From: Hybos culiciformis
Lineage: Eukaryota; Arthropoda; Insecta; Diptera; Hybotidae
Direction: 5' to 3'
DNA: 64,000 bases
Assembly (NCBI GenBank): GCA_964007475.1
Contig: CAXFZM010000350.1
Coordinates: forward strand, 722,472-786,471
Part shown: positions 37,934 through 49,052 of the stretch, one piece after another
How the letters are laid out: each line of letters begins with the position of its first letter
How positions within the stretch are numbered: the stretch's first letter is position 1
Position numbers and translations under genes: made by a program
The notes under the pieces: model-generated
What the model was told of the DNA's origin: nothing
Seen by the model: only the letters and a program-made list of their open reading frames with translations
Database searches by the model: none

Positions 37934-39602
37934 CGGAGAAATAAACGATAAGGTGAGCAAACCCCCTAACTTTAACACATAAAATGTTGACTTTGGGCTG
38001 GTTTTTTGTTCATTACTCCGACTCCAGACCTCGGAGAACCTCCGTTTTTGGCTTAAATTAAAGGTCTAGAAATTACGCTTCTTTCTGTGCAATTTTTATG
38101 AAAATCGGTTTTCTAGATCCGGAGAAATAAACGATAAGGTGAGCAAACCCCCTAACTTTAACACATAAAATGTTGACTTTGGACTGGTTTTTTGTTCATT
38201 ACTCCGGCTCCAGACCTCGGAGAACCTCTGTTTTTGGCTTAAATTAAAGGTCTAGAAATTACGCTTCTTTCTGTGCAATTTTTATGAAAATCGGTTTTCT
38301 AGATCCGGAGAAATAAACGATAAGGTGAGCAAACCCCCTAACTTTAACACATAAAATGTTGACTTTGGGCTGGTTTTTTGTTCATTACTCCGGCTCCAGA
38401 CCTCGGAGAACCTCCGTTTTTGGCTTAAATTAAAGGTCTAGAAATTACGCTTCTTTCTGTGCATCTTTTATGAAAATCGGTTTTCTAGATCCGGAGAAAT
38501 AAGCGATAAGGTGAGCAAACCTACTAACTTTAAAACATAAAATGTTGACTTTGGGCTGGTTTTTTGTTCATTACTCCGGCTCCAGACTTCGGCGGACCTC
38601 CGTTTTTGGCTTAAATTAAAGGTCTAGAAATTACGCTTCTGTGCAATTTTTATGAAAATCGGTTTTCTAGATCCGGAGAAATAAACGATAAGGTGAGCAA
38701 ACCCCCTAACTTTAACACATAAAATGTTGACTTTGGGCTGGTTTTTTGTTCCTTACTCCGGCTCCAGACCTCGGAGAACCTCCGTTTTGGCTTAAATTAA
38801 AGATCTAGAAATTACGCTTCTTTCTGTGCAATTTTTACGAAAATCGGTTTTCTAGATCCGGAGAAATAAACGATAAGGTGAGCAAACCCCCTAACTTTAA
38901 CACATAAAATGTTGACTTTGGAGTGGTTTTTTGTTCATTACTCCGGCTCCAGACCTCGGAGAACCTCCGTTTTTGGCTTAAATTAAAGGTCTAGAAATTA
39001 CGCTTCTTTCTGTGCAATTTTTACGAAAATCGGTTTTCTAGATCCGGAGAAATAAACGATAAGGTGAGCAAACCCCCTAACTTTAACACATAAAATGTTG
39101 ACTTTGGACTGGTTTTTTGTTCATTACTCCGGCTCCAGACCTCGGAGAACCTCCGTTTTTTGCTTAAATTAAAGGTCTAGGAATTACGCTTCTTTCTGTG
39201 CAATTTTTATGAAAATCGGTTTTCTAGATCCGGAGAAATAAACGATAAGGTGAGCAAACCCCCTAACTTTAACACATAAAATGTTGACTTTGGACTGGTT
39301 TTTTGTTCATTACTCCGGCTCCAGACCTCGGAGAACCTCCGTTTTTGGCTTAAATTAAAGGTCTAGAAATTACGCTTCTTTCTGTGCAATTTTTATGAAA
39401 ATCGGTTTTCTAGATCCGGAGAAATAAACGATAAGGTGAGCAAACCCCCTAACTTTAACACATAAAATGTTGACTTTGGACTGGTTTTTTGTTCATTACT
39501 CCAGCTCCAGACCTCGGAGAACCTCCGTTTTTGGCTTAAATTAAAGGTCTAGAAATTACGCTTCTTTCTGTGCAATTTTTATGAAAATCGGTTTTCTAGA
39601 TC
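37934..39602 (+). repeat. Block matching 14.5-15.4 kb, with private small deletions
   Basis: The chain GCATCTTTT (about 38462), TTCGGCGG, TTCCTT, GGAGTGG (38920), GGACTGG with CGTTTTTTGCTT (39156) repeats 14.5-15.4 kb at a constant offset of 23955 bp (38920 minus 14965; 39156 minus 15201). Private changes here are AAGCGATAAGG, CCTACTAAC and TTTAAAACAT around 38503-38535, a 4-bp loss in CGCTTCTGTGC near 38640, one T missing in CCGTTTTGGC near 38785, and CTAGGAATT near 39180. This cluster of private changes is denser than elsewhere. Confidence 0.8.
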
Positions 39603-42600
39603 CGGAGAAATAAACGATAAGGTGAGCAAACCCCCTAACTTTAACACATAAAATGTTGACTTTGGGCTGGTTTTTTGTTCATTACTCCGACTCCAGACCT
39701 CGGAGAACCTCCGTTTTTGGCTTAAATTAAAGGTCTAGAAATTACGCTTCTTTCTGTGCAATTTTTATGAAAATCGGTTTTCTAGATCCGGAGAAATAAA
39801 CGATAAGGTGAGCAAACCCCCTAACTTTAACACATAAAATGTTGACTTTGGACTGGTTTTTTGTTCATTACTCCGGCTCCAGACCTCGGAGAACCTTCGT
39901 TTTTGGCTTAAATTAAAGGTCTTGAAATTACGCTTCTTTCTGTGCAATTTTTATGAAAATCGGTTTTCTAGATCCGGAGAAATAAACGATAAGGTGAGCA
40001 AACCCCCTAACTTTAACACATAAAATGTTGACTTTGGGCTGGTTTTTTGTTCATTACTCCGGCTCCAGACCTCGGAGAACCTCCGTTTTTGGCTTAAATT
40101 AAAGGTCTAGAAATTACGCTTCTTTCTCTGCAATTTTTATGAAAATCGGTTTTCTAGATCCGGAGAAATAAACGATAAGGTGAGCAAACCCCCTAACTTT
40201 AACACATAAAATGTTGACTTTGGGCTGGTTTTTTGTTCATTACTCCGGCTCCAGACTTCGGCGGACCTCCGTTTTTGGCTTAAATTAAAGCTCTAGAAAT
40301 TACACTTTTTCTGTGCAATTTTTATGAAAATCGGTTTTCTAGATCCGGAGAAATAAACGATAAGGTGAGCAAACCCCCTAACTTTAACACATAAAATGTT
40401 GACTTTGGGCTGGTTTTTTGTTCATTACTCCGGCTCCAGACCTCGCAGAACCTCCGTTTTTGGCTTAAATTAAAGGTCTAGAAATTACGCTTCTTTCTGT
40501 GCAATTTTTATGAAAATCGGTTTTCTAGATCCGGAGAAATAAACGATAAGGTGAGCAAACCCCCTAACTTTAACACATAAAATGTTGACTTTGGGCTGGT
40601 TTTTTGTTCATTACTCCGGCTCCAGACCTCGGAGAACCTCCGTTTTTGGCTTAAATTAAAGGTCTAGAAATTACGCTTCTTTCTGTGCATTTTTTATGAA
40701 AATCGGTTTTCTAGATCCGGAGAAATAAACGATAAGGTGAGCAAACCCCCTAACTTTAACACATAAAATGTTGACTTTGGACTGGTTTTTTGTTCATTAC
40801 TCCGGCTCCAGACCTCGGAGAACCTTCGTTTTTGGCTTAAATTAAAGGTCTTGAAATTACGCTTCTTTCTGTGCAATTTTTATGAAAATCGGTTTTCTAG
40901 ATCCGGAGAAATAAACGATAAGGTGAGCAAACCCCCTAACTTTAACACAAAAAATGTTGACTTTGGGCTGGTTTTTTGTTCATTACTCCGGCTCCAGACC
41001 TCGGAGAACCTCCGTTTTTGGCTTAAATTAAAGGTCTAGAAATTACGCTTCTTTCTCTGCAATTTTTATGAAAATCAGTTTTCTAGATCCGGAGAAATAA
41101 ACGATAAGGTGAGCAAACCCCCTAACTTTAACACATAAAATGTTGACTTTGGGCTGGTTTTTTGTTCATTACTCCGGCTCCAGACTTCGGCGGACCTCCG
41201 TTTTTGGCTTAAATTAAAGCTCTAGAAATTACACTTTTTCTGTGCAATTTTTATGAAAATCGGTTTTCTAGATCCGGAGAAATAAACGATAAGGTGAGCA
41301 AACCCCCTAACTTTAACACATAAAATGTTGACTTTGGGCTGGTTTTTTGTTCATTACTCCGGCTCCAGACCTCGCAGAACCTCCGTTTTTGGCTTAAATT
41401 AAAGGTCTAGAAATTACGCTTCTTTCTGTGCAATTTTTATGAAAATCAGTTTTCTAGATCCGGAGAAATAAACGATAAGGTGAGCAAACCCCCTAACTTT
41501 AACACATAAAATGTTGACTTTGGGCTGGTTTTTTGTTCATTACTCCGGCTCCAGACCTCGGAGAACCTCCGTTTTTGGCTTAAATTAAAGGTCTAGAAAT
41601 TACGTTTCTTTCTGTGCAATTTTTATGAAAATCGGTTTTCTAGATCCGGAGAAATAAACGATAAGGTGAGCAAACCCCCTAACTTTAACACATAAAATGT
41701 TGACTTTGGGCTGGTTTTTTGTTCATTACTCCGGCTCCAGACTTCGGCGGACCTCCGTTTTTGGCTTAAATTAAAGGTCTAGAAATTACGCTTCTTTCTG
41801 TGCAATTTTTATGAAAATCGGTTTTCTAGATCCGGAGAAATAAACGATAAGGTGAGCAAACCCCTAACTTTAACACATAAAATGTTGACTTTGGACTGGT
41901 TTTTTGTTCATTACTCCGGCTCCAGACCTCGGAGAACCTCCGTTTTTGGCTTAAATTAAAGGTCTACAAATTACGCTTCTTTCTGTGCAATTTTTATGAA
42001 AATCGGTTTTCTAGATCCGGAGAAATAAACGATAAGGTGAGCAAACCCCCTAACTTTAACACATAAAATGTTGACTTTGGGCTGGTTTTTTGTTCATTAC
42101 TCCGGCTCCAGACTTCGGCGGACCTCCGTTTTTGGCTTAAATTAAAGGTCTAGAAATTACGCTTCTTTCTGTGCAATTTTTATGAAAATCGGTTTTATAG
42201 ATCCGGAGAAATAAACGATAAGGTGAGCAAACCCCCTAACTTTAACACATAAAATGTTGACTTTGGGCTGGTTTTTTGTTCATTACTCCGGCTCCAGACC
42301 TCGGAGAACCTCCGTTTTTGGCTTAAATTAAAGGTCTAGAAATTACGCTTCTTTCTGTGCAATTTTTATGAAAATCGGTTTTCTAGATCCGGAGAAATAA
42401 ACGATAAGGTGAGCAAACCCCCTAACTTTAACACATAAAATGTTGACTTTGGACTGGTTTTTTGTTCATTACTCCGGCTCCAGACCTCGGAGAACCTCCG
42501 TTTTTGGCTTAAATTAAAGGTCTAGAAATTACGCTTCTTTCTGTGCAATTTTTATGAAAATCGGTTTTCTAGATCCGGAGAAATAAACGATAAGGTGAGC

Positions 42601-45381
42601 AAACCCCCTAACTTTAACACATAAAATGTTGACTTTGGGCTGGTTTTTTGTTCCTTACTCCGGCTCCAGACCTCGGAGAACCTCCGTTTTTGGCTTAAAT
42701 TAAAGATCTAGAAATTACGCTTCTTTCTGTGCAATTTTTATGAAAATCGGTTTTCTAGATCCGGAGAAATAAACGATAAGGTGAGCAAACCCCCTAAATT
42801 TAACACATAAAATGTTGACTTTGGGCTGTTTTTTTGTTCATTACTCCGGCTCCAGACCTCGGAGAACCTCCGTTTTTGGCTTAAATTAAAGGTCTAGAAA
42901 TTACGCTTCTTTCTGTGCAATTTTTATGAAAATCGGTTTTCTAGATCCGGAGAAATAAACGATAAGGTGAGCAAACCCCCTAACTTTAACACATAAAATG
43001 TTGACTTTGGACTGGTTTTTTGTTCATTACTCCAGCTCCAGACCTCGGAGAACCTCCGTTTTTGGCTTAAATTAAAGGTCTAGAAATTACGCTTCTTTCT
43101 GTGCAATTTTTATGAAAATCGGTTTTCTAGATCCGGAGAAATAAACGATAAGGTGAGCAAACCCCCTAACTTTAACACATAAAATGTTGACTTTGGGCTG
43201 GTTTTTTGTTCATTACTCCGACTCCAGACCTCGGAGAACCTCCGTTTTTGGCTTAAATTAAAGGTCTAGAAATTACGCTTCTTTCTGTGCAATTTCTATG
43301 AAAATCGGTTTTCTAGATCCGGAGAAATAAACGATAAGGTGAGCAAACCCCCTAACTTTAACACATAAAATGTTGACTTTGGACTGGTTTTTTGTTCATT
43401 ACTCCGGCTCCAGACCTCGGAGAACCTTCGTTTTTGGCTTAAATTAAAGGTCTTGAAATTACGCTTCTTTCTGTGCAATTTTTATGAAAATCGGTTTTCT
43501 AGATCCGGAGAAATAAACGATAAGGTGAGCAAACCCCCTAACTTTAACACATAAAATGTTGACTTTGGGCTGGTTTTTTGTTCATTACTCCGGCTCCAGA
43601 CCTCGGAGAACCTCCGTTTTTGGCTTAAATTAAAGGTCTAGAAATTACGCTTCTTTCTCTGCAATTTTTATGAAAATCGGTTTTCTAGATCCGGAGAAAT
43701 AAACGATAAGGTGAGCAAACCCCCTAACTTTAACACATAAAATGTTGACTTTGGGCTGGTTTTTTGTTCATTACTCCGGCTCCAGACCTCGCAGAACCTC
43801 CGTTTTTGGCTTAAATTAAAGGTCTAGAAATTACGCTTCTTTCTGTGCAATTTTTATGAAAATCGGTTTTCTAGATCCGGAGAAATAAACGATAAGGTGA
43901 GCAAACCCCCTAACTTTAACACATAAAATGTTGACTTTGGGCTGGTTTTTTGTTCATTACTCCGGCTCCAGACTTCGGCGGACCTCCGTTTTTGGCTTAA
44001 ATTAAAGCTCTAGAAATTACACTTTTTCTGTGTAATTTTTATGAAAATCGGTTTTCTAGATCCGGAGAAATAAACGATAAGGTGAGCAAACCCCCTAACT
44101 TTAACACATAAAATGTTGACTTTGGGCTGGTTTTTTGTTCATTACTCCGGCTCCAGACTTCGGCGGACCTCCGTTTTTGGCTTAAATTAAAGCTCTAGAA
44201 ATTACACTTTTTCTGTGCAATTTTTATGAAAATCGGTTTTCTAGATCCGGAGAAATAAACGATAAGGTGAGCAAACCCCCTAACTTTAACACATAAAATG
44301 TTGACTTTGGGCTGGTTTTTTGTTCATTACTCCGGCTCCAGACCTCGCAGAACCTCCGTTTTTGGCTTAAATTAAAGGTCTAGAAATTACGCTTCTTTCT
44401 GTGCAATTTTTATGAAAATCGGTTTTCTAGATCCGGAGAAATAAACGATAAGGTGAGCAAACCCCCTAACTTTAACACATAAAATGTTGACTTTGGGCTG
44501 GTTTTTTGTTCATTACTCCGGCTCCAGACCTCGGAGAACCTCCGTTTTTGGCTTAAATTAAAGGTCTAGAAATTACGCTTCTTTCTGTGCATTTTTTATG
44601 AAAATCGGTTTTCTAGATCCGGAGAAATAAACGATAAGGTGAGCAAACCCCCTAACTTTAACACATAAAATGTTGACTTTGGACTGGTTTTTTGTTCATT
44701 ACTCCGGCTCCAGACCTCGGAGAACCTTCGTTTTTGGCTTAAATTAAAGGTCTTGAAATTACGCTTCTTTCTGTGCAATTTTTATGAAAATCGGTTTTCT
44801 AGATCCGGAGAAATAAACGATAAGGTGAGCAAACCCCCTAACTTTAACACATAAAATGTTGACTTTGGGCTGGTTTTTTGTTCATTACTCCGGCTCCAGA
44901 CCTCGGAGAACCTCCGTTTTTGGCTTAAATTAAAGGTCTAGAAATTACGCTTCTTTCTCTGCAATTTTTATGAAAATCGGTTTTCTAGATCCGGAGAAAT
45001 AAACGATAAGGTGAGCAAACCCCCTAACTTTAACACATAAAATGTTGACTTTGGGCTGGTTTTTTGTTCATTACTCCGGCTCCAGACTTCGGCGGACCTC
45101 CGTTTTTGGCTTAAATTAAAGCTCTAGAAATTACACTTTTTCTGTGCAATTTTTATGAAAATCGGTTTTCTAGATCCGGAGAAATAAACGATAAGGTGAG
45201 CAAACCCCCTAACTTTAACACATAAAATGTTGACTTTGGGCTGGTTTTTTGTTCATTACTCCGGCTCCAGACCTCGCAGAACCTCCGTTTTTGGCTTAAA
45301 TTAAAGGTCTAGAAATTACGCTTCTTTCTGTGCAATTTTTATGAAAATCAGTTTTCTAGATCAAAATCGGTTTTCTAGATC
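39603..45381 (+). repeat. CTTGAAAT block
   Basis: Four copies here carry CTTCGTTTTTGG together with GGTCTTGAAATT (changed base at 39923, 40852, 43454, 44754), destroying the first XbaI-type site. Neighbouring copies carry TTTCTCTGC without the 20-bp deletion, CCTCGCAGAACC, TTACACTTTTTCTG (1-bp loss) and GTGCATTTTTTATG; outside this block the same cluster returns only near 60.9-61.3 kb. The order around each CTTGAAAT copy is partly conserved. Segments 40161-41460 and 44063-45362 match at a constant 3902-bp offset. Confidence 0.85.
45177..45381 (+). repeat. 205-bp monomer with 19-bp partial duplication
   Basis: The segment AAAATCRGTTTTCTAGATC occurs at 45344-45362 (with A at the sixth-to-seventh position, AATCAG) and again at 45363-45381 (AATCGG). 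The monomer is 19 bp longer than standard, and this is the only place where array phase is offset by a partial unit insertion. The left side matches the block at 41.46 kb (AATCAG shared), whereas the right side belongs to a different sequence of subtypes, so the duplication sits on a junction between two blocks. Confidence 0.92.
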
Positions 45382-46477
45382 CGGAGAAATAAACGATAAG
45401 GTGAGCAAACCCCCTAAATTTAACACATAAAATGTTGACTTTGGACTGGTTTTTTGTTCATTACTCCGGCTCCAGACCTCGGAGAACCTCCGTTTTTGGC
45501 TTAAATTAAAGGTCTAGAAATTACGCTTCTTTCTGTGCAATTTTTATGAAAATCGGTTTTCTAGATCCGGAGAAATAAACGATAAGGTGAGCAAACCCCC
45601 TAACTTTAACACATAAAATGTTGACTTTGGGCTGGTTTTTTGTTCATTACTCCGGCTCCAGACTTCGGCGGACCTCCGTTTTTGGCTTAAATTAAAGGTC
45701 TAGAAATTACGCTTCTTTCTGTGCAATTTTTATGAAAATCGGTTTTCTAGATCCGGAGAAATAAACGATAAGGTGAGCAAACCCCCTAACTTTAACACAT
45801 AAAATGTTGACTTTGGGCCGGCTCCAGACCTCGGAGAACCTCCGTTTTTGGCTTAAATTAAAGGTCTAGAAATGACGCTTCTTTCTCTGCAATTTTTATG
45901 AAAATCGGTTTTCTAGATCCGGAGAAATAAACGATAAGGTGAGCAAACCCCCTAACTTTAACACATAAAATGTTGACTTTGGGCTGGTTTTTTGTTCATT
46001 ACTCCGGCTCCAGACTTCGGCGGACCTCCGTTTTTGGCTTAAATTAAAGCTCTAGAAATTACACTTCTTTCTGTGCAATTTTTATGAAAATCGGTTTTCT
46101 AGATCCGGAGAAATAAACGATAAGGTGAGCAAACCCCCTAACTTTAACACATAAAATGTTGACTTTGGGCTGGTTTTTTGTTCATTACTCCGGCTCCAGA
46201 CCTCGGAGAACCTCCGTTTTTGGCTTAAATTAAAGGTCTAGAAATTACGCTTCTTTCTGTGCAATTTTTATGAAAATCGGTTTTCTAGATCCGGAGAAAT
46301 AAACGATAAGGTGAGCAAACCCCCTAACTTTAACACATAAAATGTTGACTTTGGACTGGTTTTTTGTTCATTACTCCGGCTCCAGACCTCGGAGAACCTC
46401 CGTTTTTGCCTTAAATTAAAGGTCTAGAAATTACGCTTCTTTCTGTGCAATTTTTATGAAAATCGGTTTTCTAGATC
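45382..46477 (+). repeat. Six-monomer segment with one short monomer
   Basis: Begins right after the 19-bp duplication with a CCCTAAATTT copy, followed by GGACTGG, GGGCTGG/TTCGGCGG, a 166-bp monomer at 45754, TTCGGCGG/AAAGCTCT/ATTACAC, GGGCTGG and GGACTGG (private TTGCCTTAAATT near 46409). The order from the short monomer rightward is the same as at 53095 and 54920, with the same 1096-bp distance to the next 14-bp deletion site, linking this segment to the HORs on its right. Confidence 0.78.
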
Positions 46478-47937
46478 CGGAGAAATAAACGATAAGGTGA
46501 GCAAACCCCCTAACTTTAACACATAAAATGTTGACTTTGGGCTGGTTTTTTGTTCCTTACTCCGGCTCCAGACCTCGGAGAACCTCCGTTTTTGGCTTAA
46601 ATTAAAGATCTAGAAATTACGCTTCTTTCTGTGCAATTTTTATGAAAATCGGTTTTCTAGATCCGGAGAAATAAACGATAAGGTGAGCAAACCCCCTAAC
46701 TTTAACACATAAAATGTTGACTTTGGGCTGTTTTTTTGTTCATTACTCCGGCTCCAGACCTCGGAGAACCTCCGTTTTTGGCTTAAATTAAAGGTCTAGA
46801 AATTACGCTTCTTTCTGTGCAATTTTTACGAAAATCGGTTTTCTAGATCCGGAGAAATAAACGATAAGGTGAGCAAACCCCCTAACTTTAACACATAAAA
46901 TGTTGACTTTGGGCTTACTCCGACTCCAGACCTCGGAGAACCTCCGTTTTTGGCTTAAATTAAAGGTCTAGAAATTACGCTTCTTTCTGTGCAATTTTTA
47001 TGAAAATCGGTTTTCTAGATCCGGAGAAATAAACGATAAGGTGAGCAAACCCCCTAACTTTAACACATAAAATGTTGACTTTGGACTGGTTTTTTGTTCA
47101 TTACTCCGGCTCCAGACCTCGGAGAACCTCTGTTTTTGGCTTAAATTAAAGGTCTAGAAATTACGCTTCTTTCTGTGAAATTTTTACGAAAATCGGTTTT
47201 CTAGATCCGGAGAAATAAACGATAAGGTGAGCAAACCCCCTAACTTTAACACATAAAATGTTGACTTTGGGCTGGTTTTTTGTTCCTTACTCCGGCTCCA
47301 GACCTCGGAGAACCTCCGTTTTTGGCTTAAATTAAAGATCTAGAAATTACGCTTCTTTCTGTGCAATTTTTATGAAAATCGGTTTTCTAGATCCGGAGAA
47401 ATAAACGATAAGGTGAGCAAACCCCCTAACTTTAACACATAAAATGTTGACTTTGGGCTGTTTTTTTGTTCATTACTCCGGCTCCAGACCTCGGAGAACC
47501 TCCGTTTTTGGCTTAAATTAAAGGTCTAGAAATTACGCTTCTTTCTGTGCAATTTTTACGAAAATCGGTTTTCTAGATCCGGAGAAATAAACGATAAGGT
47601 GAGCAAACCCCCTAACTTTAACACATAAAATGTTGACTTTGGGCTTACTCCGACTCCAGACCTCGGAGAACCTCCGTTTTTGGCTTAAATTAAAGGTCTA
47701 GAAATTACGCTTCTTTCTGTGCAATTTTTATGAAAATCGGTTTTCTAGATCCGGAGAAATAAACGATAAGGTGAGCAAACCCCCTAACTTTAACACATAA
47801 AATGTTGACTTTGGACTGGTTTTTTGTTCATTACTCCGGCTCCAGACCTCGGAGAACCTCTGTTTTTGGCTTAAATTAAAGGTCTAGAAATTACGCTTCT
47901 TTCTGTGAAATTTTTACGAAAATCGGTTTTCTAGATC
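46478..47937 (+). repeat. Perfect tandem duplication of a 730-bp 4-mer
   Basis: Units 46478-47207 and 47208-47937 each contain, in order, TTCCTTACTCC/AAAGATCT, GGGCTGTTTTTTTG with TTTTTACG, the 172-bp monomer with a 14-bp deletion (GGGCTTACTCCGACTCC), and GGACTGG with CCTCTGTTTTTGG and GTGAAATTTTTACG. Length is 3x186+172. I find no difference between the two units by eye, so the duplication is probably recent, or an assembly duplication. Confidence 0.88.
46850..47021 (+). repeat. 172-bp monomer subtype (14-bp deletion), first of six
   Basis: The junction GGGCTTACTCCGACTCC lacks reference bases 66-79, including the T6 tract. The same allele occurs in monomers starting at 46850, 47580, 49053, 51622, 54191 and 56016 and nowhere else in the window. 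A full-length counterpart with the same flanking subtypes (ACTCCGACTCC, then the CCTCTG copy) exists near 62.7 kb and near 38.0 kb and probably represents the parent state. Confidence 0.9.
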
Positions 47938-49052
47938 CGGAGAAATAAACGATAAGGTGAGCAAACCCCCTAACTTTAACACATAAAATGTTGACTTTGG
48001 GCTGGTTTTTTGTTCATTACTCCGGCTCCAGACTTCGGCGGACCTCCATTTTTGGCTTAAATTAAAGGTCTAGAAATTACGCTTCTTTCTGTGCAATTTT
48101 TATGAAAATCGGTTTTCTAGATCCGGAGAAATAAACGATAAGGTGAGCAAACCCCTAACTTTAACACATAAAATGTTGACTTTGGACTGGTTTTTTGTTC
48201 ATTACTCCGGCTCCAGACCTCGGAGAACCTCCGTTTTTGGCTTAAATTAAAGGTCTACAAATTACGCTTCTTTCTGTGCAATTTTTATGAAAATCGGTTT
48301 TCTAGATCCGGAGAAATAAACGATAAGGTGAGCAAACCCCCTAACTTTAACACATAAAATGTTGACTTTGGGCTGGTTTTTTGTTCATTACTCCGGCTCC
48401 AGACTTCGGCGGACCTCCGTTTTTGGCTTAAATTAAAGGTCTAGAAATTACGCTTCTTTCTGTGCAATTTTTATGAAAATCGGTTTTATAGATCCGGAGA
48501 AATAAACGATAAGGTGAGCAAACCCCCTAACTTTAACACATAAAATGTTGACTTTGGGCTGGTTTTTTGTTCATTACTCCGGCTCCAGACCTCGGAGAAC
48601 CTCCGTTTTTGGCTTAAATTAAAGGTCTAGAAATTACGCTTCTTTCTGTGCAATTTTTATGAAAATCGGTTTTCTAGATCCGGAGAAATAAACGATAAGG
48701 TGAGCAAACCCCCTAACTTTAACACATAAAATGTTGACTTTGGACTGGTTTTTTGTTCATTACTCCGGCTCCAGACCTCGGAGAACCTCCGTTTTTGGCT
48801 TAAATTAAAGGTCTAGAAATTACGCTTCTTTCTGTGCAATTTTTATGAAAATCGGTTTTCTAGATCCGGAGAAATAAACGATAAGGTGAGCAAACCCCCT
48901 AACTTTAACACATAAAATGTTGACTTTGGGCTGTTTTTTTGTTCATTACTCCGGCTCCAGACCTCGGAGAACCTCCGTTTTTGGCTTAAATTAAAGGTCT
49001 AGAAATTACGCTTCTTTCTGTGCAATTTTTACGAAAATCGGTTTTCTAGATC
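47938..49052 (+). repeat. Six-monomer segment shared with 41.6-42.6 kb
   Basis: Repeats the 41.6-42.6 kb segment at a constant 6291-bp offset: a copy with one C missing (AAACCCCTAAC, 41861 and 48152) and GGTCTACAAATT (41967 and 48258), then TTCGGCGG with TTTTATAGATCC (42197 and 48488), GGGCTGG and GGACTGG. Agreement ends where this copy goes to GGGCTGTTTTTTTG and the other to TTCCTT. A third relative with GGTCTACAAATT is at 61883. Confidence 0.82.

Noticed and set aside
39765..39947. 60-codon open frame on the minus strand, repeated at 40694-40876, 43296-43478 and 44596-44778
   Set aside because: It is the satellite itself. In ordinary monomers this frame is stopped by the TAG within TCTAGA; these four copies have TCTTGA, which removes it. 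The start is TTG, not ATG, and the frame ends at the next monomer's TAA. There is no other sign of coding.
40851..41039. 62-codon open frame on the plus strand
   Set aside because: Also satellite sequence. It starts at TTG created by the TCTTGA change and stays open only because ACATAAAAT became ACAAAAAAT near 40949, removing the usual TAA. Two chance substitutions in adjacent monomers explain it.
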